This document shows, piece by piece, positions 11,942-23,614 of a stretch of 64,000 nt of DNA (positions within the stretch are counted from its first letter, which is position 1; each line of letters begins with the position of its first letter). A program made the position numbers and the translations under genes. The notes beneath the pieces were generated by a model, which ran no database searches, had not been told where the DNA came from, and saw only the letters and a list, made by a program, of their open reading frames with translations. This DNA is from Vitis vinifera (taxonomy: Eukaryota > Streptophyta > Magnoliopsida > Vitales > Vitaceae): the NCBI RefSeq assembly GCF_030704535.1, contig NC_081817.1, positions 24,181,001-24,245,000 of the forward strand. Reading direction: 5' to 3'.

Positions 11942-12291
11942 TCCCCATCTAATTTGGATCAAGAATATTGTCGGCCAATATCAGTTTTTAAACACCAAAA
12001 AAATAGGAATTAATCTTAGCAGCTGCCCTTTGTCCCCATCTAATTTGGATCAAGAATATTGTCGGCCAACATCAGTTTTTAAACACCAAAAAAATAGGAA
12101 TTAATCTTAGCAGCTGCCCTTTGTCCCCATCTAATTTGGATCAAGAATATTGTCGGCCAACATCAGTTTGTAAACACAAAAAACATACGAATTAATCTTA
12201 GCAGCTGCCCTTTGTCCCCATCTAATTTGGATCAATAATATTGTCGGCCAACATCAGTTTTTAAACACCAAAAACATACGAATTAACTTAG
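11942..12291. repeat. 91-bp minisatellite, right part
   Basis: The rest of unit 2 (11942-12019) is followed by units at 12020-12110, 12111-12201 and 12202-12291. With 7053-7143 this makes five head-to-tail copies of 91 bp, the last one base shorter. Variants such as TAAACACC against TAAACACA are shared between particular copies. The R3 flank keeps only one partial copy (36690-36740). Confidence 0.9.
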
Positions 12292-14160
12292 GCCTGTTTT
12301 ATAACTATTTTCAAAAATATTTTTTTCATTTTTTAAAAAACCAAAACAAAAAAACACAAACTATCTGTTTTATATTCTTAAAAATAGAAAAACGGATTGT
12401 TTTCTATTGTTTTTATTTGCTTTTTGAGGATTCTTTTTAAAAAATAATTCTACAAATATGCGTAATAATTAAAAATAAAACATTAAATATAAAAATTATT
12501 TTTAAAATATACTTAAAAATATTAAAAATATGATGAAAATATTTTATATTTTTAAACATATTTTTATTTTATAAAACATAAAAAACAATTTTTAAAAACT
12601 ATTCTAAAAAACGATTTTCTACGTTATCAAATAAAATCTTAATGCCTCTTTCCAACTTAGAAAAGATTTGAAACTCATTTTAATTTTAAATTTATTAATT
12701 TTTACTTAATTAAACTAACTTGTTAACTCCTAGGAAAAACAAATTTTAATTTTGATTTTGAATCTCACGTTGATTTTGATTAGTTTTATGGGGTTCACCA
12801 ATTTGTGGGAACGTGAGGCATTTAATAAAATACTCTCCAACTTGTTGGTATCAGCATGGAGTTGTTGGGAATGGTGAGGGCCACACAGGGTGTAAAAGAA
12901 GAATTTGCGTGTAAAAGATGAATTTGCATTATTGGTAGTGGATGCACATGCGGGGTTTAAATAAGAGAAAAGAAACCAAAATGGTTTTTGTAATACAAAT
13001 TGTACAAATATCCATGTTATTATTTAATAACACTGCTTGAAATTAGTCAGACGTCATCAAACATGTAGGCTATGTTTGAGAGAAAAACATGAGGGGGAAA
13101 AATACGTAGAAAAATAAAAAATAGATTAAAAGATAATAAATTATTTTTATATGTTTTTTTAAACTAGTTTAACTTATTTTTGTTAATTGGTGTGACATAT
13201 GTAATGAAAAAAAATTATGAGATTTTTCAGGATTATGATGTTTTATGCATATGCCGTAGCCACTCTCTCATCTTGTTCCAATTTTCAACATAGTGGATTT
13301 CTTTCTCTAGTCATAGTTTTTCCCATCTAAGGTTTTCTACATAAATTTGTGTGTTTTTATTCTATTTTTTTTTTCATATTGTCTATTTTGGTTTTTTTTG
13401 TGGTAGAATTAATATTAGATAATTTCAAATTACATAAATTTCTAACCAATTTTAATTATATACATATATATATTCATATTTTTCGTAGTGAAACTAAACA
13501 TAAAAAAATTATTTTTTTAAATATTTTTTTTTCTTAATACTTTTTGAGAACCAAACATAATCGTAATATTATTTAAGTGCTTTTTTAATACACTCATTAT
13601 ATATTGATTTGTGAAAATTGAATTTCACACCTCATCAATCACTCCCATTTTTCTTAAATTTATTACATAAAATAAAAAAAACCCAAAATATATAATCTAT
13701 CCCATTTAGGTAGTAAAATGTTCCCATTGATGCTTGGACACTTGAAAATGGTTTGCTACACCTTTTTTAAATTAATCATTATAAGTGATTTTGTTTACGT
13801 ATTTTAATTACAAAACTTGTTTGAACTACAATATTGTACAAAGTAAATGTGGAAAAAAAAGCCTTAAAAAATATATTTAGTGACTTCACCAAAAGAAAAA
13901 GAAAAAAATGTTTTTAAAAAAAAGATGTTTTCATGTTTTGTTTTATTATATAAAATATAAAAGAAAATCAAACAAAATTAAAATTAGTCAAAAATTCATA
14001 TATTTTTAAATTATTTGATATTTATATATGAGAGTTAAAACAAGTTAAATGAATTGAAGTATGTTTTTTATTTTTCTTTTCTTATAGTTTTCCTTTCTAT
14101 TTTTTCTTCCATTCTTCTTCAAATTTTCTGAAGCCAAACATAACCTAAAAGTTTGTATAA
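12292..14160. other. AT-rich spacer between units 1 and 2
   Basis: No gene is visible. The stretch has long A/T runs and many short stops in all frames. Parts align with the spacers after R2 (19385-20053), before R3 (28800-29280) and after R3 (38141-39640), so this is shared tandem-unit spacer. A short direct repeat of GTGTAAAAGA(T/A)GAATTTGC lies near 12888-12925. Confidence 0.6.
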
Positions 14161-14276
14161 CACCAGGAGCTAACATAAGAGGTGGAATTGACCAATTCAA
14201 AATTATTTTGGCATGATTAATAGAACTCTTGTCCATTTGGGGAAGTTTCTTCCTCTATAGAATTCGCCTATAAACT

Positions 14277-14640
14277 TTGTCAGATTTCTACGAGCTCATA
14301 GCAATTCAAGCACATTCATATCATTCCCTTCATTTTGCAAATAATCAAAATCACTTTTTCATTCCACCATTAACTCTTCAATGTTCTCCTTTCTCTTTAA
14401 ATTAATATCCATCGTATCTCTAATATTTTCTATAACTTCGAAAAAAATAGGTATCCTCAAAGCAACTATGAGCTTTTTCAGATTTCTACCTATGAGGTCG
14501 TAGTAACTCAAGCACATTCATATCGCTCCCTTCATTTTGCGAATCATCAAAATCACTTTGTCAATTCATCATTAACTCTTCAATGTTCTCCTTTCTCTTT
14601 AAATTAGTATCCATTAATAAGATCTCCTCCACATTATTAA
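14277..14640 (-). pseudogene. Two tandem relics of an LRR-domain segment
   Basis: Two copies, about 14280-14411 and 14478-14612, resemble the NLR segment around the KKIEELTM..W and ARNDKRE region of the LRR. Each keeps the TTAACTCTTCAAT and CTTTAAATTA blocks. The frame is lost. The same double copy occurs at 39660-40010 and a single one at 29285-29400. Confidence 0.45.
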
Positions 14641-14677
14641 AATATCTAGGCTCCATTTCCTGCATGATACTCTAAGG

Positions 14678-14770
14678 AGGCTAGGGACTCCATCATCCGG
14701 ATTCCAAGAGAGGTGAGAGATGTAAGAAGAAGACACTCATCATTTGAAAGGAAACCATTTCTGAGAGTAC
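14678..14770 (-). pseudogene. LRR C-terminal scrap
   Basis: The stretch matches the late LRR region of the R genes (GGCTAGGGACTCCATC, then AAGAAGACACTC, then GGAAACCAT). In translation it resembles an ECLLxTSLTSL..MESLASL segment. It lies just left of the unit 2 conserved block and recurs at 29445-29550, 40065-40160 and 60880-60960. Confidence 0.6.
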
Positions 14771-14799
14771 TTCTCAAATACACAATGACAAAATAAGCT

Positions 14800-17400
14800 T
14801 TGGACTTATGTGTTAATAAAAAAGTATTTTATTTCATTTTTTTATACATCATTTTCAATAGAAAATAATTCTCATTTTCATAATCAAACAGGCTCTAGAC
14901 TTTCTAACTTTTTTTCTCACTAGCCTAAGTAACTTAAGCAACACTGAAAAGACAACTATATTTTGGGTTAAGCTTCCAATTGTGTTGATTTTTGGAGTTG
15001 AAGTTCTAGCTGCACCTAGACATGTACGTTTATGGTTTCATTTTAAGTTGTGTCATTAGCCCCTCATCCTCTAAGACAAAAAAAGTTTATGACACAAGAA
15101 ATGGACATTTGTGAAAGTAATGAAATTAAAGGTCCACCAAGATTTATGTGGAAAACCCTCCGATAATGAGAGAAAAACCACGGGCCAGTCTAGAAATAAT
15201 CCACTATGGTAAAAAGGATATTACAATATTCTCACAATTTCTTTTTAAAAAGAAAGGAAAAAAAAAAAAACTCAGGTATTACAACTTTTAAAAAAATAAA
15301 AATGTTTGAGTCACTATACTAGAGAACCAAATCCTGCAAAAACATCTGTTGCTAATGTCTAAGGAGAAAACAAGCTTCACATTTCTTACATTCTACACTA
15401 AGCACCAATATGAGAGACGGTTGATTTTGCTTGAGCCACTACAAATGTAAAAGCACAACATTGACATCGTTAAGTTGAGTTCTTCTTGGAGAGCCATAAG
15501 TGTGAAAATTCCTTTCATTTTTATGCCATCAACTAGCAGAAAAGTCATTATATGGCAAATCCATCAAGCTTCCACCACCTACCACCTTATATTCAGGAAG
15601 CACCAAAAAAAAAAGGAAAAAATGGTTAGCCCAACTTAATAGAATTTGTCTAACCCAAGCATTGCAAATGTGATAATTGCCCCTAATGTGAAATACCCCT
15701 CAATACTTACATATATACAAACAATGAACCATAAAAGTGCTCATTGAAATTCTAATTAAGAAGCACTTGAGCTAGTGGTAGAAATACAATGGCATGAAAA
15801 TTATGACTTACACAACAAAGAAACCTATGAATTCTACTCAACCAACAAAAGGGAAAACCATCAACTATGATTGAGTCAATAACATACCGTCATACTTTTT
15901 TTAGGAACTTAGTCTGCCACTGCATTATTTTTCTCCCTCCTACATGTAGAAAAGAAGTTTCTATTAATTATGGAAGTGAAACCCCATATTTAGACCAAGA
16001 AAAAACAGACTTTAGCATCTGTGGTTAGTCAAGCATACTTGGCTGAAGGAAAGAATGATCTATCTCTCAACTTCTAGAGTAGGAATAACACAATTCAATA
16101 TAAATTCATATTTCCAATGAGGTCATGTTGCTGAATGTTGGAGATGTAGGCAATGCTGATCCAAGCTTTCTCCTTTCTCCTTTAAGCAATTTTGTCTCAC
16201 AACAGGAGAATTCTGGATTTCAAGCACTAACTGTTGCATTCAGCTCTTCCTTCAGCAAAAAGGACTAAAGCTTAGGACAACTTGAGATCAATAGCACTTG
16301 AAGAAACTTTCAGCAAAAATTAAGGTTACCTGAAGTTAGAGGAACAAGTAGAATGAATTTTTTATCTGTAAAAGCCTCGTGCACCAGTGCCACTCATAGA
16401 GAGGCGTCTCAAGCTTCCCACAATTGAACCCAAACTAAACAATGGGGCCAAAACCCCTTCCAGAAATTAAAGAACACCTGAACAATCAAGGATCAACCTT
16501 GATACTGGATGTAAAAATGGAAAAGAAAAAAATTAATGAACAAGAGTAAAATATTTAAAAATAAATAAAAAAAGAAAAATGGAAAAATGTCGAGTTGTGA
16601 TAAGTTTTGAAATGCATTGTGTCTTTCTACATGTGCAGAAAAATTAGGGAGTTAAGATTATTATTCTGATGTTAATGGAATTATGGGAGTAGCTTAATAA
16701 TGGGCTGGTCTCTGCTTCCATTTTTGTGATTGAAAAATAAAATCCAATTTGAAATGGATTCATGTGTTAAAAACCTAACTATTTCCCTCTACATAGGGAT
16801 GTGAAAATCTTAGGCCAATCATATTTACATGTTAATTTAAATATTTGAGAAATTAAGAAGCCAATACCATTCCTATGGACTAAAACCAACTTCATCAAAT
16901 TGTTGGAATAGAAATAAGCAAATGTGTTTGAAAGATTGAATGAAAAAATCAGGTCAGTTGGAACTAAACTAAGCAAGTGCAACTAGAAATCTTCTTAAGA
17001 TCAAACTTAAGCCACAATAAAATTGTTGCAACTGAATGAATAATTGAGAACAACATACTAGCATGTGAATTTCATCTGTATGAGATTTTTTGGCGTAAGG
17101 GTGGCATGCAAAAGGAAATATGATTTAATTATATAGAAAGAAAAATACGCTAGAAACATTTTAGAGAACAAGGAAATAAGATAGATGAGAAAAGAAAATT
17201 CTCACAATTTTAAAATTTAGATGAGAAAATTTGAATTGCTGAACATACCTAGTTGAAATTAAGGAAGGGAAAGTGATCTATGATTCAATCCAGCATCCGA
17301 TATCGACAGTTACCTCCTGGTTACAAAATTGCATTAAGATAGAAAAATGTAAAATAAACAAAAACTCAAAAGTAAAAATAAAAGAATTTGGAACTAAGTT
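14800..17400. repeat. Conserved 3'-flank block of NLR unit 2
   Basis: This is a near-identical copy of 1-2460, containing the LTR-like stretch near 15145-15200 and an LRR relic at 16147-16303. It shows scattered substitutions and small indels but no independent gene. Confidence 0.8.
16147..16303 (-). pseudogene. Decayed LRR C-terminal relic
   Basis: This is the unit 2 copy of the relic at 1222-1380, with the same order of LRR-like segments and no usable frame. Confidence 0.55.
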
Positions 17401-17415
17401 GCGAATGGGCATACT

Positions 17416-19384
17416 TCAACTACCTCTAGATATGCGGGGGATGTGGGCGACGTTGGACCAATATTCTCCTCCCTCCTTTAAGTACCTTTCTTCTATGGTA
17501 GGACAATAGTTGATGACAAGTTTTGTAAGTGTTGCAGGAAGCGGCCCTAAGGACCGGAGGTTAGGGCAATATGAGATTCCTAGGGATCGAAGAGAGATGA
17601 GTTTGTGGAGATCCAAGGAGGCTAGGGATCCCATTCGTCTGATTCGTAGGCTGATGAGAGAAATGGGAAGAAGACACTCTTCATCGGGGAAGGAAACCAT
17701 ATTTGGAAACATGTTCCAAATAGTCAATTGAGAAAGAGAGGTGAGGGTGTTGAAGCCCCACTCAGATATGGGTGTTTTCAGATTCATACAGTCACCGATC
17801 AAAAGTGATTTTAGGTTAGAGGCCAAACCCTCTTCCGGAAAGGACTCCAATCCTGGGCATTCGGATATGGTCAGGCTGCGCAGAGATTTGAGGTTTCTCA
17901 TCTGATGTGTTAGAGATTTAAGATTCTCACATCTGTCAATTTGAAGGTATTCGAGGTTAGGGATGGACAAGCCTCTTTCTGGAAAGCACTCCAGACCTCC
18001 ATAATCGTTTATGCTTAGCTCCCGAAGGCTGTCAAGGAATCCTTGTAGACTTTTCAGATTTGGATACTTCTCAAGTCGTAAATGCACTAGTGCTGTACTG
18101 TTGGGTGACATTTTCTCTGACACTGACTCCAAGTTTGTGCATCCCGAAATGGAAAGGTTCTTGAGAGTGGAAGGCAACTCCCCTGTTGGAAAGGAATTGA
18201 GAAAGGAAAAATTCTCTATCCACAAATATTCAAGACAACAAGTGTTGCTGCTGGAGGTGGAATTGTGGTGCATCACCCCCTCTGGTAGTGACTCTAGACT
18301 TTGACAATCCCCAATATGAAGCTTCTTGAGTGTGGTGGGTAGCTCACCATTTGGGAAGCATTTGAGAAATGGAGAATACCGAATCGACAAGTCTTCAAGC
18401 GGACACGAGTTGTAGTTATGAGGCAGCGATTTTAGACCCCCACAATAGAACAACTCAAGGCGTCTTAGCATTGGTGGGAAACCCGAATCAGGAAATGACT
18501 CTAGTTTGGGGCATCTCCATATCATCAGCTCTTCAAGACGTGTGAGGGTTTGCAATCCATTCGACAGCTTTTCCAGATTAGCACACCCTTCTATTCTCAA
18601 TTTTTTAAGATTGCAAGGCAGCCATTGCTCCTCCCACAAACATGTCAGCCCATCACAATTGCATATCTTCAATTCTTGCAAGGCTACCAAGGATCTAGTA
18701 ATTCCGGTCCTCAAACATGTCAATCTTGAAATCTCGATGAGATTTACAGTAACGAGGGATGGAAGATCAAACTGAGCACCTCCCAATACTGCCTCATCAC
18801 ATTCTTTTAAATTTAATTCACGGAGAGAGAGATGCAAGTTTTGGAAGCCCACACATCAATCCCGGACATTCTGACACTTCAAGCTCTACTAGGGACTGCA
18901 GGCATTTCGGTAATTCCCCAATCAGTTTTGGACATTCCCTTATCAAAAACTTTTCAAGATGGGGAAATGTTCCCACATCTTCCTTGATGAAATTAGAATG
19001 AGACCAATTTTCCCATTCTGGCATATCCTCAAACCTCAACTCCTTCAAAGATGCAAAAGGATTCATACTCTCTCCATAAAATTCAGCACCTATGCTTTTA
19101 ACTTGGCTCATACCTTCAATACACAAAACCTTGAGCACCGATAGTCCACCCAGATTTGGTAATAACACGGATTTTTTGCAATTTTTGAGAGTTAGTTCCA
19201 CCATTACTGAGAATGAGGGATATCCTAACCAACTTGGAAATTTGGATCCACCATAAAATGCAATTGTGAGCCTTCTTAAATTTTCACGAGGCTGCAGGGA
19301 CTCCAAGACACGTAATTCACGTTTATCGTTTCGTGCATCCCAACAACAATAACGACTCCACTCCATGGTCAACAAGACACGCAA
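17416..19384 (-). pseudogene. R2: LRR-only NLR remnant
   Basis: Only the second half of a CNL gene is left. The LRR sequence is closest to R3 and R4 and ends with the family tail EEGGEYWSNVAHIP-like and a stop at 17416. A GA-run expansion at 18822-18831, four bases longer than in R1, R3 and R4, splits it into a 188-codon piece (18818-19384) and a 478-codon piece (17416-18852). At about 19373-19383 the LRR runs straight into the promoter-distal spacer: the coiled coil, NB-ARC, early LRRs and promoter are gone. Against unit 3 the missing part is about 3.0 kb (34077-37079). The junction holds AAGACACG, a copy of sequence about 60 bp away, as in end joining with templated filler. No promoter remains next to it, so function is unlikely. 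Confidence 0.88.
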
Positions 19385-20053
19385 TTTTTACTTAAGAAAA
19401 CTAACTTGTTAAGTCTTAGGAAAATCAAATTTTAATTTTGATTTTGAACCTCACGTTGATTTTGATTAGTTTTATGGGGCTCACCAATTTGTGGGAATGT
19501 GAGGCATTTAATAAAATACTCTCCAACTTGTTGGTATCAGCATGGAGTTGTTGGGAGTGGTGAGGGCCCAGACAGGGTGTAAAAGATGAATTTGCGTGTA
19601 AAAGATGAATTTGCATTGTTGTTAGTGGACGTATATGTGGTGTTTAAAATAAGAGAAAAGAAACGAAAATGGTTTTTGTAATACAAATTGTACACTAGAA
19701 TATCCATGTTATTATTTAATAACATTGCTTGAAATTTTTCATAAGTCATCATATAGTGGATTTCCTTCTCCTCTCTGCTCATGATTTTTTCTATTTAAGG
19801 TTTTTCACATAAATTTATATCTTTTTATTCTATTTTTTTTTCATATTGCCTATTTTTGTTTTTCCATGGTAGTATTAATATTAAATAATTTCAAACTATA
19901 TAAATTTCAAACTAATTTTAATTATATTTTATTTTCTTTCATATTTTTCATAGTAAAACTAAACATAAGAAAACTATTTTTCTTAGTATTTTTTCCTTAA
20001 TACTTTCTAGGAACCAAACATAATAATAACCTTATTTAAGTGCTTTTCTATTT
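19385..20053. other. Spacer after R2, truncated at 20053
   Basis: The stretch aligns with 12700-13590 and with 38141-38970. It contains GTGTAAAAGATGAATTTGC twice in tandem. Homology stops abruptly at about 20053 where the gypsy-type fragment starts. Confidence 0.6.
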
Positions 20054-22688
20054 CACAACTAATTGACACTGACTTTTGGGTGTAAATGTCGTCTAGTCCA
20101 TCGCTCAAGCATCAGGTGTGATTAATCATTTGTTCAATGCCCGAAAACTTCGATTGGGTTGATTTGTTTGTCTAAAAGTCCTAGTCAGCTTGGTCTGTTC
20201 ATTCCATCTGGCATTGTAGAAGAAGGAAATCTTCTCACCTCTTACACCAGACGGAGCTTATCTTGGCCCAAATAAAGTGATCCTAGACAGATTATCTACT
20301 TACCTTGGCCGACCAAAGGGTCTTAAGTTTGGGGAGGCCACGTGGAGGCAAGCGCTCCCTACAATGCCCTCTAATTTGTTTGCTATGCTCGATCGGGTAG
20401 CTGACTGGTTGAGGTAGGACGAATTATCTGTTTTTTCAAGTTTTTGGGCACCAAGGAATGCGTGTCATTTAGGGTTTTAATAATGTGTCACATCAATCAA
20501 GGCTAGTTGTTCAACGGTGTGTCTCTTTATTTGGCTTTGGAAAGCATTGCCAGGCGACATGTCCCTTGGAGTGCCTAGGTTTTTTGTTCCCTATAAATAG
20601 TAAAGCTCCACACTTTTGGGTCACCTTTTCACTTTCTCCCGTTTCAGAGTTCTCTTGCCTGTGCTGCTCTTTCCCTGCCATTGGTCTTGCCACCAGCTAT
20701 TCTTTTTTGCTTTCATCACCGTTGTCAACTGGTTTGCCACCGTAGGAACTCTTATTCGCTAGAGAGCGTCTTCAGTTTTGGTTTTGGTAAGTTTTCTACC
20801 GTCTGTTCGTTCCTTTGTTGTGTTTGCAATTGTTCCTTGGGTTGTATTATTCTTGTTTGTTTAGAGAGAAAATGGACATACCGATGTCCAGATTCTAGAT
20901 TTTTCTTTTTGTGTTTTCTTGATCGTTCTTGTTGCTTATTTGGGGGAGGAAACAGGTGTACCGATATCCAAATCTAAGGTTTTTCAGTGTCCCCGCTTGC
21001 TTCTATGTCGTCATTGTGTTTATGTCATCGGTTCATGCTTTTTTGTTGTCATCACGTTGGGGCGATGGGCATGACTCTTCCTTTATCATTGGCCAAGAGA
21101 CTTGCTTTGCAAGTTTCGATAGCCAAATTCGTCTAGGTTCGGACTATGGTCTGTCTAGGCACATTTTTGTATTGTTGAAGCAACGCTGAAAGGCGGATTG
21201 GCCAACGCAGGTTTCTATATGACCCAAATCCACTTAGTCTAATGGAATAAGGGGAAGTTGTTTCTACCAGCGGAAGGCCTCAACAAAGTGGACAGAAAAA
21301 TACTAGAGTCGGGCACCTTAGACCGAACCGTCCAGTTGCTGTCTTATCCAAGCAAAAATTTCAAGCTCGTTTTCACATTATGGACACTATCTTAATTCAG
21401 TTAACTAATGGTGAGGCTCTATTCTCTGCTAACCTTCCGAACTACATGATGTATTTCACCAAGGAGTGGTTTGCTAATGGGCTTTGTTTACCCATTCCTT
21501 CCTTCTTCAAACAATACCTTCATTTCACGCAAATCCTCCCAACTTTTCTTCATCCGAATATTGTCCGATTATTGATAGGGTGTAGCGTGTTGGATATGCT
21601 CTTCCAATTGGATCTTTCCCTATTGGAAGTCTCGTTCATCTATACTCTGAAAATGAGCCAAAATGAAAGGTTCAGCTTATCCGCCCATATTTCTTCCCTC
21701 CAACTAGTGATTGGTATTCCAAATTCATGTAAAGGCTAGGTCAAGGAGCATGTTTTGGTGTCTGAGCCTTAGAGTGGTTCATATGATGGTCCAGACAGAG
21801 TTTTTTCTCCACAACGTTCGTTGAAGATTCCGAGTAAGCTATGCTTTTGTCACTTTCTTTATACCTTGCTATTATTTCCTCTTTTTTGTGAATCTACTCA
21901 CGATCTTTCTGTTCGTCTAATGCAGGTAAGGAGAGGCAGGAACACATTGTAAAGTGGGTGGAAAAGGCTTCATTTGCCCATCTAAACAAGTTGTTCGAAA
22001 TAGACGTTGTTGAATGGGCTTACAAAGTTCTCGTCTTGGACAAAAACCTTTTGGCACTGATTGGCAGTCCTAAGTCGTTTATCATTCTTATGTTTCCCTG
22101 GCTAACCCCTTCGTCTCTGGTGCTTGGTGAACACTTCGTGCTAAAGGATTTGCCTTTCTACGAAGTTGCTCGTTTGGCAGATTCTGAGGCACGCTAGGCT
22201 CGTTAAGAGGAACGGGAGAAAAAACGCCAAGAAGGGACATTGAGGCAAGTGCCAGTTGCTAGACGTTCGTTTTCCAACTCCGTTGTCCGTCCACCTGCTT
22301 AGAAAAAGAAAAAGACTATGGCTCGTCCTATTCAAAAGGCGAGGACTCCACCTCCTGTCTCCCCATATTCATCGTCAGCTTCATCTTCTTCTTCCTCTAT
22401 GTCTTCTTCATCTTCTAGAAACAAACCAGAAGCAGGGGTTATGCAACCTATGCCTCCTATTATTTGTGAAGAAGAGGAAGAGAAGGAGGACATGGCTTCC
22501 AACTTGAGGACCAGATTCCACAAGAGGCACCGTAAGCGTCTGTCCGAATCCATTACTGTCATTCCTTCTCTTTCGAAGAAAGCCTGCCTGGAACCTACCC
22601 TAAATCCTCCGTCCAAGTCAACATTGTTGACCACTACTGTAGTTGTCACTTCAAAATCGAATAAGAAATCTCCCTTTGTTGAATGCTG
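20054..22688 (+). mobile_element. Decayed gypsy-type retroelement fragment
   Basis: This is plus-strand sequence unrelated to the NLR units. It has a TATA-like CCCTATAAATAG at about 20590, a leader with a possible splice donor near 20785, then Gag-like coding pieces at 21380-21739 and 21958-22689. No RT, integrase or second LTR is visible. Its right end abuts a broken UMP synthase exon at about 22688. I cannot place the outer ends of the element exactly. It could instead be a domesticated or captured gag-like gene. Confidence 0.55.
21380..21739 (+). pseudogene. Gag-like 'putative gypsy type transposon' domain
   Basis: The 119-codon frame has the pattern LPNYMMYFTKEWFANGL, LCLPIPSFFKQ, LHPNIVRLLIG and SLSAHISSLQ. 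I recognise this as the plant 'putative gypsy type transposon' (Transposase_28-like) N-terminal region that sits at the start of some grape retroelements. It ends in a stop just after a CKG segment where related proteins continue. I have not confirmed the family by search. Confidence 0.5.
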
Positions 22689-22689
22689 A
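21958..22689 (+). pseudogene. Downstream retroelement Gag-like pieces
   Basis: A first piece (21958-22197) has WxEKASFAHLNKLFEID-like sequence and an LGEHFVLKDLPFYE-like stretch. Stops follow at about 22196. A second piece (22318-22689) is rich in Ser, Pro and acidic runs with basic RKR clusters, a low-complexity linker typical of the same elements. A CAGGTAAGG junction lies near 21923. The frames are broken. Confidence 0.45.
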
Positions 22690-23019
22690 ATATGGAGTAT
22701 TATATTGTTGTCCCAATGCATCACCACCAGTCACCATTTGAACTCCAGGGGTTGCATGGATGAATGCTGGATTTCCTGGCCCCCCTTGCCATGATGCCGG
22801 ATTAACTGAAATGAAACCAATCACAAAATTTGAATGATCCTCAGCAATTTTTGCTGCTGCAGTTGTGTAGTCTCCCTTGGCAAGGTTACCAGAAGAACTC
22901 ATTTCTGCAACAAGCAACAGGCCCCTACCACGAGGCAAACCCTACAAACATTGCAAGAGTAATAAGAAATTAGAGAAACAATAGTTCTAAGGCTTTTCTA
23001 CAAGTCCAGACTAATATTA

Positions 23020-23220
<201 letters not shown>

Positions 23221-23224
23221 TCAC

Positions 23225-23307
23225 CCTTCATACTGCATGGTCACTGTGTTACCAATGTCAGCAAACTTACGATCTTCAAAGATTAAGAAGTTATATCTCT
23301 CTGCAAT
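23225..23307 (-). pseudogene. UMP synthase decarboxylase exon
   Basis: This 83-bp exon encodes the decarboxylase core ([22 protein letters not shown]). The donor GTGAGT follows at 23219-23224, and a TTGAAG acceptor precedes it. Its phase joins the exon at 23041-23128 through a split Gly codon. The frame is open. Confidence 0.8.
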
Positions 23308-23499
23308 CTTCAAAAGGATTAAACATAGAATCAACAATAACTTAACAATAACTACAATAAGACTACCCAATAAGCTAATGACAAAACTCAAAACTTTGGA
23401 ACTGCTATTGCATAAGGAACATTGATGCCTGACAATTCAAAGACAAGGAAAGCAAATAGAGAATATCTATGCTTACAGGCCTATTCTTTCTATCAGAGC

Positions 23500-23614
23500 C
23501 TTTTTTTTTTTTTGGTTTTGTTTTAGGTAAATCTTTGTCCCTACTAGGACTTGAACCTAGCACCTCCCACAAACCCTCCCCATCCCTTTACCACTTGGGC
23601 CAGGCCTCAAGGGC
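23500..23614 (-). mobile_element. tRNA-derived SINE
   Basis: The 115-bp insertion on the minus strand has an A-box-like TGGCCCAAGTGG (23591-23602) and a B box GGTTCAAGTCC (23547-23557), about 33 bp apart as in pol III promoters. It ends in an A-rich tail (poly-T at 23501-23513 on plus). The 16-bp flanks 23484-23499 and 23615-23630 match at 14 positions, as expected of a LINE-type target duplication. It lies in a UMP synthase intron. It is not a working tRNA gene: no cloverleaf is evident. Confidence 0.78.

Noticed and set aside
7053-12291. Regular 91-bp repeats as a CRISPR-like array
   Set aside because: The whole unit is repeated with no variable spacers and the genome is a plant; it is a minisatellite.
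23547-23602. Possible tRNA gene
   Set aside because: A and B boxes are present, but there is no acceptor stem or cloverleaf, and an A tail and target duplication show it is a SINE.
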